DNA of 64,000 bases from Belliella pelovolcani (GCF_900156785.1 NZ_FTOP01000002.1:310001-374000); one strand, 5' to 3'; shown: positions 36,104 to 45,471, numbered from the stretch's first letter. The notes: generated from the letters alone by a model not told the origin. A program made the numbers and translations.

Positions 36104-37003
36104 TTATAGATTATGTAAATGCTTTTTCTTTTCTTTTTTAGTCATTTCTAAAATAATCAATTCCTCGGGATGTTCTACCGTTATCTCAGTCATTTCCTTG
36201 ATTTGAATACCTTTACCCTCAGATCCCCTTAAAAGAACTTCAATGTTTTCACGAGTCACTTCCTCACCTGATTTCACCAACCTACTTTGTACCATCCTTA
36301 CGTGAGGTCCGGCTCCATAATTTTCACCTGCTGATTCTGCCAAAGGATCCCCAGGAAAAACAGTGTCACCAACCTTTACCATTGCACTTCCAGGTTTGAG
36401 CACCTTGATCCTTGTAAAGACACCATCTCCATGATAGAGTTCTATAAAATTGTCTATTGCATTGAAATACACATTATTTCCTTCAATCTTCTCATTTATT
36501 TTCATGTCTGAAACTATGCCTTTCCTTGGAGCCGAGATAATGGTAGGCTCCTCAAAAGTGATAGAAAGGCCTACGTAGCTATCATTGACTTCCTCACCTC
36601 GAAGGGCGTTTTCAATATGGGTCATTGGTGTAGCTTTAATCACCACCCCACTTTTGACAGGCGGTAGGTATATAATATTATCATCGGTTTTCGCTCTGTA
36701 GTCTCCTGGCCTAGAAATAAAACTGTAGTTTAGGTTTGTTGAAGATTGTGAAGGGTTGCTTTTTTTGAGTTTGCCAACCAGTGTTTGTCCTGGGGGTACG
36801 ACTTTGATTGTTGTCATTCCTCCATCAGGTATCAAGTTTTGAAGGTTTTTATAGTAGATTGTGACTGAATATGGTATAGGGGTGCTATTCTCTGCATACA
36901 TGATTACATTACCATCAGCATCTCTTTCTGATTTTAAAGCGATTTGTGGATAGGCATGAGAGAAAACTAAAAATAAAGTGAAAATTAATAAACGTAGTTT
37001 CAT
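36104..37003 (-). CDS. Exported M23-like protein lacking catalytic residues
   Basis: 299 residues with a signal peptide (LRLLIFTLFLVFSHAYPQ). A beta-rich N-terminal part of about 140 residues precedes a lysostaphin/LytM-like fold: DNFIELYHGDGVFTRI, then KVLKPGSAMVKVGDTVFPGDPLAESAGE and AGPHVRMV. In active M23 enzymes the last segment is HxH; here it reads HVR, and the first histidine/aspartate pair is also missing, so I expect no zinc site. Such degenerate domains regulate amidases or bind peptidoglycan. A basic tail (TKKEKKKHLHNL) ends it. Confidence 0.78.
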   Translation of the reverse strand: MKLRLLIFTLFLVFSHAYPQIALKSERDADGNVIMYAENSTPIPYSVTIYYKNLQNLIPDGGMTTIKVVPPGQTLVGKLKKSNPSQSSTNLNYSFISRPGDYRAKTDDNIIYLPPVKSGVVIKATPMTHIENALRGEEVNDSYVGLSITFEEPTIISAPRKGIVSDMKINEKIEGNNVYFNAIDNFIELYHGDGVFTRIKVLKPGSAMVKVGDTVFPGDPLAESAGENYGAGPHVRMVQSRLVKSGEEVTRENIEVLLRGSEGKGIQIKEMTEITVEHPEELIILEMTKKEKKKHLHNL

Positions 37004-37191
37004 AAAATTAAACGTGTATTTAGTTATGTGTAAAATGGAATTTCAAATAAAAAGAGTTTAGAATTAAAATTAAAGTTTAAATGTAAAAAATCAATTGGCA
37101 ATTTTTCACTCTAAAGGCCTTATCTCTTTTCCCCAATTTTCTTTTTTATCCCGATCCTGTGGAAAAATAAGGTTTCAACCTTTGATTTCCT

Positions 37192-37199
37192 TATCTTTG
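37192..37199 (+). promoter_or_regulatory. Candidate -7 element of gltX
   Basis: TATCTTTG, identical to the guaB and rpsP -7 elements, 69 bases before the gltX ATG. The -33 position has no good TTG. Confidence 0.5.
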
Positions 37200-37267
37200 T
37201 AGATTGATATTTGCAGTTTTACATACATGGAACATCAAATTTTCAATTAATCAGAAAATCACATCAA

Positions 37268-38806
37268 ATGAATAGAGAAGTACGCGTAAGATTTGCACCA
37301 TCTCCTACAGGGGCGCTTCATATTGGGGGTGTAAGAACAGCCCTTTACAATTACCTTTTTGCCCGTAAGATGGGGGGGAAATTTTTATTGAGAATAGAAG
37401 ATACTGATCAGACTCGTTTTGTACCGGGTGCTGAAGAATATATCAAAGAAGCTTTGGATTGGCTGGGGATAGCTCCTGATGAGAGTCCCTGGAATCCCGG
37501 AGCTTGTGGTCCATATAGACAATCAGAGCGAAAGCCAATGTACATGCAGTATGCGCTCGATTTGGTAGAAAAAGGGCATGCCTATTATGCTTTTGATACC
37601 TCTGAGGAGCTAGATGCTATGCGTGAGCGCTTGACTGCGGCAAGAGTAGTATCCCCACAGTACAATTCCATCACCAGAACGCAAATGAAAAATTCCCTTA
37701 CTTTACCAGAAGATGAGGTAAAGGCAAGACTTGCATCTGGGGAACCATATGTCATTCGAATCAAAATCCCTAGAAAGGAAGAAGTAAGGCTGAATGACAT
37801 GATTCGTGGCTGGGTTATGGTGCACTCCAATACCCTTGATGATAAAGTACTGATGAAATCTGACGGTATGCCTACTTATCACTTAGCTAATATTGTAGAT
37901 GACCATTTGATGGGTATCACCCACGTCATCAGAGGTGAAGAGTGGCTGCCATCTGCTCCCCTTCATGTGTTATTGTATAAGTATTTTGGCTGGGAAGACA
38001 CCATGCCACAGTTTGCACATTTACCATTGTTGTTGAAACCTGATGGTAATGGCAAGCTTTCTAAAAGAGATGCCGACAAGCACGGGTTTCCAGTATTCCC
38101 GATGGATTGGACTGATCCTAATTCTGGTGATAAAGCTATTGGTTTCAGAGAAGCAGGGTACTTACCAGATGCATTTTTGAACTTCCTTGCATTCTTAGGC
38201 TGGAACCCTGGTGACCATCGGGAGATTTTCAATTTGGATGAATTGATAGAAGCTTTTTCTATTGAGAGAATTGGTAAGTCAGGAACTAAGTTTGATATCA
38301 ATAAGGCCAAGTGGTACAATGAGCAATACCTTAGAAACAAGTCTGATGAAGAACTAGCGTCATATCTAATTGCTGACGTGGAAAAAGAAGGCTTGTCGGT
38401 GGCAGCAGATAAAGCAGCACAAATAGCTGCAATTATGAAAGAGAGGGCTACTTTCCCAGCTGACTTATGGAGAGAAGGCAGATTTATGCTGGTAGCACCA
38501 ACGCACTTTGACGAAACTGTGGCTTCTAAGAAATGGAATCAGGAGGCAGTAACAGTGCTGACGACTTATAAAAATAAGTTGGAAGTTAGCCAAGAAGTGT
38601 TGACACCAGAATCAGCAAAGGCCTTGCTTGAAGCTGCGGCGACTGAGAATGAAATCAAGTTTGGAAAAGTAATGCAAGCAGTAAGGTTAGCTGTCACAGG
38701 TGTGGGAGCTGGACCAGATTTGATGGCTGTGTTTGCGATCATTGGCAAAGATGAATTGATCAAAAGAATTGCTTTTGCGTTAGATACCTTACAGGTACAA
38801 TCATAA
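37268..38806 (+). CDS. gltX: Glutamyl-tRNA synthetase
   Basis: 512 residues from MNREVRVRFAPSPTG; an alternative start 57 bases earlier is rejected. Class I synthetase: HIGH-type motif PSPTGALHIGG, the KMSKS equivalent KLSKRDADKHG, and a C-terminal anticodon-binding bundle. Charges tRNA-Glu (and tRNA-Gln if the transamidation pathway is used). Confidence 0.97.
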   Translation: MNREVRVRFAPSPTGALHIGGVRTALYNYLFARKMGGKFLLRIEDTDQTRFVPGAEEYIKEALDWLGIAPDESPWNPGACGPYRQSERKPMYMQYALDLVEKGHAYYAFDTSEELDAMRERLTAARVVSPQYNSITRTQMKNSLTLPEDEVKARLASGEPYVIRIKIPRKEEVRLNDMIRGWVMVHSNTLDDKVLMKSDGMPTYHLANIVDDHLMGITHVIRGEEWLPSAPLHVLLYKYFGWEDTMPQFAHLPLLLKPDGNGKLSKRDADKHGFPVFPMDWTDPNSGDKAIGFREAGYLPDAFLNFLAFLGWNPGDHREIFNLDELIEAFSIERIGKSGTKFDINKAKWYNEQYLRNKSDEELASYLIADVEKEGLSVAADKAAQIAAIMKERATFPADLWREGRFMLVAPTHFDETVASKKWNQEAVTVLTTYKNKLEVSQEVLTPESAKALLEAAATENEIKFGKVMQAVRLAVTGVGAGPDLMAVFAIIGKDELIKRIAFALDTLQVQS

Positions 38807-38815
38807 ATTCACAAT

Positions 38816-38839
38816 AGGGAGAGGAAGCTCTCCCTTTTA
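38816..38839 (+). terminator. gltX terminator
   Basis: AGGGAGAG-GAAG-CTCTCCCT followed by TTT; ends 14 bases before the next start codon, so the next two genes probably rely on read-through or a promoter in the gltX end. Confidence 0.7.
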
Positions 38840-38852
38840 AATATCATTTCTA

Positions 38853-39059
38853 ATGGCTAAAAAGTCCAAAAAAAAGGAAGAAACACCCAAGGTACATAAA
38901 GACCTGGAGGGGTTTAAAATGAATATTGATTCTTTTGGGGAAATATCGAGTTCTTTTCCTATTGACAAGCTCAATGAATTTCTCAATAAAAATGTGGAGG
39001 ACAAAAAACTCAAAGACAGAGAAGACATTGATGACATCAAAAAAGGGAAAGACAAATAA
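38853..39059 (+). CDS. Small charged protein, conserved in Bacteroidota
   Basis: 68 residues: MAKKSKKKEETPKVHKDLEGF, then NIDSFGEISSSFPIDKLNEFLNKNVEDKKL and a Lys/Asp-rich end. The basic start followed by HKDLEGF and INxFGE...IDKxNEFLNKNV is a pattern I associate with a small conserved protein family of this phylum, without known function. Seven bases separate it from the beta-barrel gene, suggesting joint expression. Confidence 0.78.
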   Translation: MAKKSKKKEETPKVHKDLEGFKMNIDSFGEISSSFPIDKLNEFLNKNVEDKKLKDREDIDDIKKGKDK

Positions 39060-39066
39060 GTTTTTT

Positions 39067-39732
39067 ATGCGTAATACCCTTGTTCTCTTTTTCATTTTTA
39101 TTGCAAGTCTATTAAGCGAATCAGTCTATGCTCAAACGAGCGTAGGATTCCGTGGAGGTTATTCTGTCTCGAATTACAGCTATAGATTTACTCCTGGGGC
39201 TAGGACTACCAGATCCCCTGGAATCACAGCCCCAACATATAGCTTTGTCATAGAGCAATTTTTGGCCAAAAATGCAGGAGCTCAAATTGAGTTGCAGTAC
39301 ATACAGCTAGGGTATACACAGCGAGACACCTTGGATAGAACCAATCAGACTCGCTTGGATTACCTCAAAGTACCATTTATGTCCAATTTTTATTTTGGAA
39401 ATAAAGGGAGGTTTCATATCAAATTAGGGACACATTTTGGCTATCTACTCAATGCTTCAGATACGCAACGTGAGTACGAAGCAAGTGGGCTATTACCTAC
39501 CTATGGTGGAGTAGAGGATAGCCCTAGAAGATTGCTATATGGACTTTCCGCTGGAGCTGGATTATCAAAACTTTTTGGAAAAAGTACATTGGCTGGAGAA
39601 GTTCGGTTTTCGTATGATTTCAGTAGACCTGAGACTCAGGACAGGATTTTTGATATGACCAGTACCAATCTAGAATTTACATTATCTTATCTTTTTCAAA
39701 TCATCAAGCCTAAATGGCAAAACCAGAAATAA
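39067..39732 (+). CDS. Outer-membrane beta-barrel protein (PorT-like)
   Basis: 221 residues from the ATG at 39067, which begins a clear signal peptide (LVLFFIFIASLLSESVYAQ); the longer frame that overlaps the small gene upstream is rejected. Alternating hydrophobic strands and aromatic belts (TSVGFRGGYSVSNYSYRF, LDYLKVPFMSNFYFGN, FHIKLGTHFGYLLNA, STNLEFTLSYLF) fit a small outer-membrane barrel of the OMP_b-brl_2/PorT group. LDYLKVPF is typical of that family. Role unknown. Confidence 0.85.
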   Translation: MRNTLVLFFIFIASLLSESVYAQTSVGFRGGYSVSNYSYRFTPGARTTRSPGITAPTYSFVIEQFLAKNAGAQIELQYIQLGYTQRDTLDRTNQTRLDYLKVPFMSNFYFGNKGRFHIKLGTHFGYLLNASDTQREYEASGLLPTYGGVEDSPRRLLYGLSAGAGLSKLFGKSTLAGEVRFSYDFSRPETQDRIFDMTSTNLEFTLSYLFQIIKPKWQNQK

Positions 39733-39792
39733 AAGGAACTTAACAGCGCTTTTGCTGTTTATCTAAACATATTGACTAAGACAATTCATATC

Positions 39793-40374
39793 ATGTTACA
39801 AGCGCAAAAAAGACCTACCACAATTTATATGGAAGCCAACCCAAACCCAAACTCTTTGAAGTTTGTGGTGAACTTTATGTTGGTAGATGATGGCATTAGT
39901 TTCGATTACCCAGATGCAGCAAGTGCTGGAAATTCTCCATTGGCACTAGAGCTATTCAATTTTGCTGCGGTAGACAGAGTTTTCATTGCATCTAACTTTG
40001 TGACAGTGACCAAAAAAGAAGATGTAGACTGGATAGAAATTCAGGATATCGTAAGAAACCAAATAAAAACCTATTTAGAATCTGGCCAAGCTCCTGTAAA
40101 GGCGGAATTCGATCAAGATCCACTCTTTGATGAAAATGATTCTGAAGTAGTAAAGAAAATAAAAGGTATTCTTGATGAATATATCAGACCTGCGGTAGAA
40201 CAAGATGGTGGAGCCATTGTTTTTCATAGTTTTCAGGATGGGATAGTCAAGGTACTTCTACAAGGAAGCTGCTCAGGATGCCCATCTAGCACAGTGACTT
40301 TGAAAGCAGGAATAGAAAATCTATTGACGAGAATGCTTCCTGAAGTAAAGGAAGTTCAGGCACAAGGTGTTTAA
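39793..40374 (+). CDS. NifU-type iron-sulfur cluster carrier
   Basis: 193 residues from the ATG at 39793 (a TTG at 39772 is a weaker start). N-terminal Nfu_N domain (YMEANPNPNSLKFVVN) and C-terminal NifU domain with the cluster-binding CxxC in LLQGSCSGCPSSTVTLKAGIENLL. Carries Fe-S clusters to target enzymes. Followed six bases later by the DUF3810 gene. Confidence 0.94.
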   Translation: MLQAQKRPTTIYMEANPNPNSLKFVVNFMLVDDGISFDYPDAASAGNSPLALELFNFAAVDRVFIASNFVTVTKKEDVDWIEIQDIVRNQIKTYLESGQAPVKAEFDQDPLFDENDSEVVKKIKGILDEYIRPAVEQDGGAIVFHSFQDGIVKVLLQGSCSGCPSSTVTLKAGIENLLTRMLPEVKEVQAQGV

Positions 40375-40380
40375 TTCAGA

Positions 40381-41457
40381 ATGTTAAGAGGAAATTGGAC
40401 TTGGAGCATTTTAGGCCTGATCAGTTTGCTGATCAGGCATTTTGCTATTCAGTCACCTGAAAAAACAGAAGAGATATACTCTAGAAAGTTTTTTCCTGGA
40501 ATCCGGAATGTAATAGACCTGAGTATTTCCAAGTTGCCATTTCCTACAGTATATATTTTTATTGCATCCATTTTTCTATTTTTTGGGATTTTTGCCTATT
40601 ATTTTTCCAAGAAAGTTGGCTGGAAATCAAAACTAGGCTATACTATTCGCTCTCTGTTTAATTACCTAGGGGCTTTGATTTTCTTTTTTCTTGTACTTTG
40701 GGGCTATAATTACCAACGTATTCCCGTATTTGAGCAGATAGGGATGCAACCTCGACCTATGATCGAAGAAGAGTTGATCCCAGAATTGGAATTGACCAGA
40801 AATCTCTTGAATCAGCTTAGACCATTGATTTTAGATGATACTGTAGCGATAGATTCAATTATGCCCTACTCAGAGTTAGAGCGTATGGTACGTGGAAATA
40901 TGCGGGAGCATCTCTATTTGTTGGGGCTGAATTTTACAGGAGAGCCTCGAACGAAGGAGTTCTACCCTGCAGGGTTTATGCGTAAAATGGGTATTTTGGG
41001 AATCTATTTTCCATATACAGGCGAAAGCTATATTGATCCAACACTGCACCCCTTGGAGAAGCCATTTACCATTGCTCATGAAATGGCCCATAGCTATGGA
41101 GTCACAGATGAAGGTGAGGCTAATTTTATTGCTTGGGTAATCGGCTCCAATAGTGATGATATTTTATTACAGTATTCGGCTCAACTCAGACTACTTCGCT
41201 ATCAGATGAATGACCTCTATAGAATGTCTAAGGAATTGTACACTCATTTTTACAGAACCTTGCCTGTAGGCATTAGAAATGACCTGATAGCTATTAATAG
41301 AAATGCGGAAAAGTATAAACCAATTAATCTTGAAATCAGTAGAAAGTCCAATGACTTATTTTTGAAAACACAAGGAGTAAAAGCAGGGGTATTAAGCTAT
41401 CAACAATTGCCAATGCTGGCACATGCATGGAGAAAGCGATTGAAGTCTGAAGATTAA
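40381..41457 (+). CDS. DUF3810 membrane metalloprotease
   Basis: 358 residues, three or so transmembrane helices in the first 110 residues, then a soluble domain with the zinc signature HEMAHSYGVTDEGEANF: HExxH plus a downstream glutamate as third ligand, seen in DUF3810. The enzyme is probably a membrane-anchored peptidase whose substrates are unknown. Follows the NifU gene closely and may be co-transcribed. Confidence 0.87.
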   Translation: MLRGNWTWSILGLISLLIRHFAIQSPEKTEEIYSRKFFPGIRNVIDLSISKLPFPTVYIFIASIFLFFGIFAYYFSKKVGWKSKLGYTIRSLFNYLGALIFFFLVLWGYNYQRIPVFEQIGMQPRPMIEEELIPELELTRNLLNQLRPLILDDTVAIDSIMPYSELERMVRGNMREHLYLLGLNFTGEPRTKEFYPAGFMRKMGILGIYFPYTGESYIDPTLHPLEKPFTIAHEMAHSYGVTDEGEANFIAWVIGSNSDDILLQYSAQLRLLRYQMNDLYRMSKELYTHFYRTLPVGIRNDLIAINRNAEKYKPINLEISRKSNDLFLKTQGVKAGVLSYQQLPMLAHAWRKRLKSED

Positions 41458-41488
41458 TGTGTTATTCTGTGAAGTTGCTAATCGGAGT

Positions 41489-42388
41489 TTACCGTCTATT
41501 TCCTACCCAAACACCAAAGATCACAGCAGCAATACCCAAATAATGACCTAGCAATAAAACCTCACCGTCTAGAATTCCCCACATAATCGCTACAATTGGG
41601 ATCAAATAGGTGACTGAGCTTGCGAAAACGGGTGTGGCCACCTTCACCATGATGTTGAACAGTATTAATGCAAGGGCAGTACCAACTACACCTAAAATAG
41701 TAATATAGCCAGCAGCCAGTAGGCCTCCTTCTGCATGGGTAATCTTAAATGAAAAATCTGTAGCTGCAAATAAAAAGACCAAAGCGACAGGAAGCACCAT
41801 CAATAGGGAGATTGCTGTGATGGCTACAGGTTTCAGCTCCACAAACTTGTATTTGATGATATTCAAATTGATTCCATAGCAAACGCAAGCGAGTAAGACA
41901 TAGAATGCATAGGAATTGATCTCAGAAAATGTCCCAAAGCCTACACCCTCCTTTACGGTCAGTAGGATTACAACTCCCACAAACGCAATCAATAAACCTA
42001 TCGTATTTCTCCTTGTGATCCTTGCGCCAAAAAAAATTGCTCCAATGATAACCACAAAGAGTGGCGTCATAGCATTGAATACGCCAGTCAAAGAGCTACT
42101 GAGCTGGGTTTGAGCTTTGGCAAAAAGGAATGCGGGAATAAAACTCCCTACCAGTCCTACTATAATCAGGTTTTTAACCTGTCTTTTATTCAATGATTTC
42201 AACCTAGGCAAAGACAAAGGAAGTAGTACCATTCCAGCTGCTACAATTCTGAATGCCCCAACTTCTCCAGGTGAATAGACTTCAAGACCTCTTTTGATCA
42301 AAATAAATGAACTTCCCCAGATGAGTGCTAGGATGATAAGAAAGCCCCATGCCTTAAGAGTGCTTTCTGCTTGGATGTCTCGGGTCAT
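41489..42388 (-). CDS. EamA-family (DMT) transporter
   Basis: 299 residues, ten transmembrane helices arranged as two EamA repeats (first LIILALIWGSSFILIKRGL, second from about SYAFYVLLACVCYGINL). Exports or imports small metabolites such as amino acids; the substrate is not predictable. I start at 42388 (MTRDIQAESTLK) because the longer frame from 42442 would run through the terminator hairpin of dusB. Confidence 0.88.
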   Translation of the reverse strand: MTRDIQAESTLKAWGFLIILALIWGSSFILIKRGLEVYSPGEVGAFRIVAAGMVLLPLSLPRLKSLNKRQVKNLIIVGLVGSFIPAFLFAKAQTQLSSSLTGVFNAMTPLFVVIIGAIFFGARITRRNTIGLLIAFVGVVILLTVKEGVGFGTFSEINSYAFYVLLACVCYGINLNIIKYKFVELKPVAITAISLLMVLPVALVFLFAATDFSFKITHAEGGLLAAGYITILGVVGTALALILFNIMVKVATPVFASSVTYLIPIVAIMWGILDGEVLLLGHYLGIAAVIFGVWVGNRR

Positions 42389-42408
42389 TGATGGTTTTGG
42401 TGGGTTAA

Positions 42409-42440
42409 AATGAAGGAGCCAATACTGAGGTACTGACTCC
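42409..42440 (-). terminator. dusB terminator
   Basis: As minus-strand RNA, GGAGUCAGUAC-CUCA-GUAUUGGCUCC pairs fully with G-U pairs and is followed by UUCAUUUU. It starts 16 bases behind the dusB stop. Confidence 0.75.
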
Positions 42441-42455
42441 ATATTTCATCTTTAT

Positions 42456-43451
42456 TTATTTAGAAAATTCATAATCAGCATAAACTTCTGCGACTTGGTC
42501 CAAAAGTCCGAGTACTTGTTCATAGCCCTCAGCAGTAACCATCTCTGTTCTGAATGGTTTGAAGTTTGGCATACCCCTAAAATAATTGGTATAGTGTCTC
42601 CTCATTTCTAGGATGCCCTGCTTTTCACCTTTCCACTGAACTGAAAAGTCGAGGTGCTTCTTGGTGACATTGATCCTTTCTTGTAAACTAGGTGCTTCCA
42701 TCATTTCGCCTGTGGCAAAGTAATGCTTGATTTCATTGAAAATCCATGGGTATCCTATAGATGCCCTTCCGATCATCATACCGTCTACATTATATTTTTC
42801 CCGGTATTCTTTTGCTTTTTGAGGTGAATCAATGTCACCGTTACCGAATACGGGAATATGTAATCTTGGATTAGCTTTCACTTGATTGAGGTATGACCAG
42901 TCTGCTTCGCCTTTGTACATCTGTTGTCTGGTACGGGCGTGTATGCTGATAGCCTGTATACCCACATCTTGCAACCTTTCTGCCACTTCCACGATTCGAA
43001 TGGTGTCCTGAGACCAGCCTAATCTTGTTTTGACAGTGACAGGGATGTTGACGGCCTTTACGATCTCCGCAGTCATGGAAACCATTTTATCGATATCCAA
43101 TAAAATGCCTGCCCCAGCTCCTTTACAGGCTACTTTATTGACTGGGCAGCCATAGTTGATGTCCAGAATATCCGGTCCTGCCTCCGCTGCGATGGCAGCT
43201 GCTTCACGCATGGACTCGATTTCATTACCAAAAATCTGTATTCCTATCGGTCTTTCGTAATCGTATATATCCAGTTTTTGAACACTTTTGGCAGCATCTC
43301 GAATCAGCCCTTCTGAGCTGATGAATTCTGTATACATCAGATCAGCTCCATTTTCCTTGCATACAGCCCGGAAAGGTGGGTCACTGACATCTTCCATAGG
43401 TGCCAAAAGCAATGGAAATTCCCCTAATTCTAAGTTTCCTATCTTAACCAC
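42456..43451 (-). CDS. dusB: tRNA-dihydrouridine synthase
   Basis: 331 residues, FMN-dependent TIM barrel that reduces uridine in the tRNA D loop. LLLAPMEDVSDPPFRAVC, DINYGCPVNKVACKGAGAGIL with the catalytic cysteine of VACKGAG, GNGDIDSPQKAKE. The start is GTG (MVKIGNLELGEFP); no ATG gives the family N-terminus. A -7-like element lies only five bases upstream, see the promoter entry. The divergent CPBP gene begins 38 bases away. Confidence 0.95.
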   Translation of the reverse strand: MVKIGNLELGEFPLLLAPMEDVSDPPFRAVCKENGADLMYTEFISSEGLIRDAAKSVQKLDIYDYERPIGIQIFGNEIESMREAAAIAAEAGPDILDINYGCPVNKVACKGAGAGILLDIDKMVSMTAEIVKAVNIPVTVKTRLGWSQDTIRIVEVAERLQDVGIQAISIHARTRQQMYKGEADWSYLNQVKANPRLHIPVFGNGDIDSPQKAKEYREKYNVDGMMIGRASIGYPWIFNEIKHYFATGEMMEAPSLQERINVTKKHLDFSVQWKGEKQGILEMRRHYTNYFRGMPNFKPFRTEMVTAEGYEQVLGLLDQVAEVYADYEFSK

Positions 43452-43455
43452 TTCT

Positions 43456-43463
43456 CAAATCTA
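43456..43463 (-). promoter_or_regulatory. -7 element almost touching the dusB start
   Basis: On the minus strand TAGATTTG (TAnnTTTG) ends five bases before the GTG. If it is used, transcription would begin at or near the first codon, i.e. a leaderless mRNA. Confidence 0.45.
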
Positions 43464-43489
43464 TTTAATCGTGTAAATTTACCGCAATT

Positions 43490-44449
43490 ATGGAGATTTA
43501 TAAAACCCGATCCGCAATTGCCAGTAAAAGTAACTGGTTGTTGTCTCTAGTCGTTACTGTTTTGGTGAGTTTTGGAGTACTTGCCCTGCTTCAAGGACTA
43601 GCTGTACTTTTGGTTCACCCAATTTTTAATATCCCACTCGACGAGCTTGTCGCAGTATTGACTTCCCAAAGCGCCAACCCCAATGCCCGCATGGCCTTTT
43701 TGTTTGTGCAAGGACTTGGAGCAGGGTTTGGATTTATCGTGGCAGCTTTCCTGATAGCCAAGGTTATAGACAAAGCAGATATGGGCTTCAAACATCAAAT
43801 TGCTAACTTTAAGTTCATTCCTTTTATAATCATGTTGTTTTTACTTTTTGGAGGAATGATGTTCAATGCACTATTGATCGATTTGAATGGGAATGTACAG
43901 TTTCCAGCCTTTTTGTCAGAGCTAGAGAAAGTTTTGCGAGACAAGGAAGATGAGCTTATGGCTTTGACCAAATACCTGACAGATTTTGACTCTACTGCTG
44001 AATTGATGATGGGGATTTTGGTGATAGGTGTCTTGGCTGGCCTTGGTGAAGAGTTATTATTCAGGGGGGTATTGCAACCCAAGCTCCATCAGTATACTGG
44101 CAATGCACACCTTGGTGTGTGGATTACAGCATTTATCTTTTCCGCGATTCATTTCCAGTTTTATGGATTTTTTCCAAGAATGTTATTAGGAGGAATATTT
44201 GGTTACCTCTATCTTTATTCTGGAAGTTTGGTCTATCCGATCATCGCCCATATCTTGAACAATACCTTTACCGTAGTTTTAGTATATTTGAACAAATTGG
44301 GCAAAGTGGAATTTGATATAGAACAAACAGACACCGTTTCTTGGCCAATTGCTTTGGGAGGTTTGATAATATTATTGATCAGTCTGAGGCTTTTTAAAGA
44401 CAAATGTAAACCCATTATTACCGATGAAAAATTGGAGCAAAGTGTTTGA
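43490..44449 (+). CDS. CPBP-family intramembrane glutamic endopeptidase
   Basis: 319 residues, about eight helices. The CPBP/Abi motifs are complete: EELLFRG (motif 1), FSAIHFQFYGFFPRMLLG (motif 2 with histidine) and PIIAHILNN (motif 3). Related to Rce1 and bacteriocin self-immunity proteins, but here in a housekeeping context with DUF2007 and cdsA downstream. It overlaps the next gene by 26 bases. Confidence 0.9.
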   Translation: MEIYKTRSAIASKSNWLLSLVVTVLVSFGVLALLQGLAVLLVHPIFNIPLDELVAVLTSQSANPNARMAFLFVQGLGAGFGFIVAAFLIAKVIDKADMGFKHQIANFKFIPFIIMLFLLFGGMMFNALLIDLNGNVQFPAFLSELEKVLRDKEDELMALTKYLTDFDSTAELMMGILVIGVLAGLGEELLFRGVLQPKLHQYTGNAHLGVWITAFIFSAIHFQFYGFFPRMLLGGIFGYLYLYSGSLVYPIIAHILNNTFTVVLVYLNKLGKVEFDIEQTDTVSWPIALGGLIILLISLRLFKDKCKPIITDEKLEQSV

Positions 44450-44630
44450 GGACGGATCACCAGTCAGGGCTGAGATCGTCAAAGGTGTCTTGGAATCTCA
44501 TGGAATACCAGCCTTTATCCTCAACAAAAAAGAATCTGCCTACAAAATACACGGGTATTCAGAAGTGATGGTGCCAGAAAAAGACCATCAAGAAGCCTCA
44601 AAAATCATTCAGAATGAGATCACCTTTTAA
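44424..44630 (+). CDS. DUF2007 family small protein
   Basis: 68 residues: KVFEDGSPVRAEIVKGVLESHGIPAFI and VMVPEKDHQEASKII form the DUF2007 (putative signal-transducing) ferredoxin-like domain. Overlaps both neighbours (26 bases before, 17 after), a tightly packed operon leading to cdsA. Function unknown. Confidence 0.88.
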   Translation: MKNWSKVFEDGSPVRAEIVKGVLESHGIPAFILNKKESAYKIHGYSEVMVPEKDHQEASKIIQNEITF

Positions 44631-45471
44631 GCTCAGGTCAAGATTTAATATCAATAATTATAGTAATCTTGGACAACGTGTCATTACCGCATTGATTGGG
44701 GCGACTGTGATTGTCTTTGGTTCAGTGTATAGCGAATGGAGCTATTTCCTGATCTTCGGGACTATATTGGCTTTTTCCCAAATGGAGTTCTATAAATTAT
44801 CTGGACTTGACGGAATGTTGCCATTGAAAAGTTTTGGGACCCTTCTTGGTGTAATCATTTTCTCCCTCTCTTTTCTAATCGAGATGCAGCACTTGCAAGA
44901 CAAATATTACTTCTTGATCTTTCCATTGTCATCCTTGGTGTTTTTCATCAAGCTGTATAGAAAATCAGATAAAAAACCCTTCACTGGAGTGGCATTTACT
45001 TTCTTAGGAATATTTTATGTGGCAGTTCCTTTTGCCTTATTGAACCTTGCGGCATTTTCGGTAGATGGTACCTTCCACTATGAAGTGATCGTGGGTGCAT
45101 TATTTATATTATGGGCATCTGATACAGGGGCTTATTTTGCAGGGACTAAGTTTGGTAAGACTAAATTATTTGAGCGAGTATCTCCCAAGAAATCCTGGGA
45201 AGGCTTCCTTGGAGGCGCAATTTTAGCATATACAGTTGCCTATGTTTTGAGCAAATATTTCACTGCTTTACCAGAATGGCAGTGGTTTTGCATCACTACA
45301 ATCATCATCATAGCAGGTACTTATGGTGACCTCATTGAGTCCCTTTTCAAACGAAGTATTGAGATCAAAGACTCGGGAAGAATTCTCCCAGGACATGGTG
45401 GATTTATGGACCGTTTTGACGGATTGTTATTATCGGCACCATTTATCGCAGCCTTTTTGAAAATCTTTTAA
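44614..45471 (+). CDS. cdsA: Phosphatidate cytidylyltransferase
   Basis: 285 residues, multi-pass membrane enzyme that makes CDP-diacylglycerol for all phospholipids. The family signature is complete at the C-terminus: GTKFGKTKLFERVSPKKSWEG, GDLIESLFKRSIEIKDSG and LPGHGGFMDRFDGLL. The start at 44614 lies inside the DUF2007 gene; a later start is possible at 44640s but would shorten the soluble N-terminus. psd, two genes on, uses its pathway. Confidence 0.94.
   Translation: MRSPFKLRSRFNINNYSNLGQRVITALIGATVIVFGSVYSEWSYFLIFGTILAFSQMEFYKLSGLDGMLPLKSFGTLLGVIIFSLSFLIEMQHLQDKYYFLIFPLSSLVFFIKLYRKSDKKPFTGVAFTFLGIFYVAVPFALLNLAAFSVDGTFHYEVIVGALFILWASDTGAYFAGTKFGKTKLFERVSPKKSWEGFLGGAILAYTVAYVLSKYFTALPEWQWFCITTIIIIAGTYGDLIESLFKRSIEIKDSGRILPGHGGFMDRFDGLLLSAPFIAAFLKIF

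Noticed and set aside
37585-38340. Minus-strand frames of 81 and 125 residues inside gltX
   Set aside because: Shadows of gltX; no independent support.
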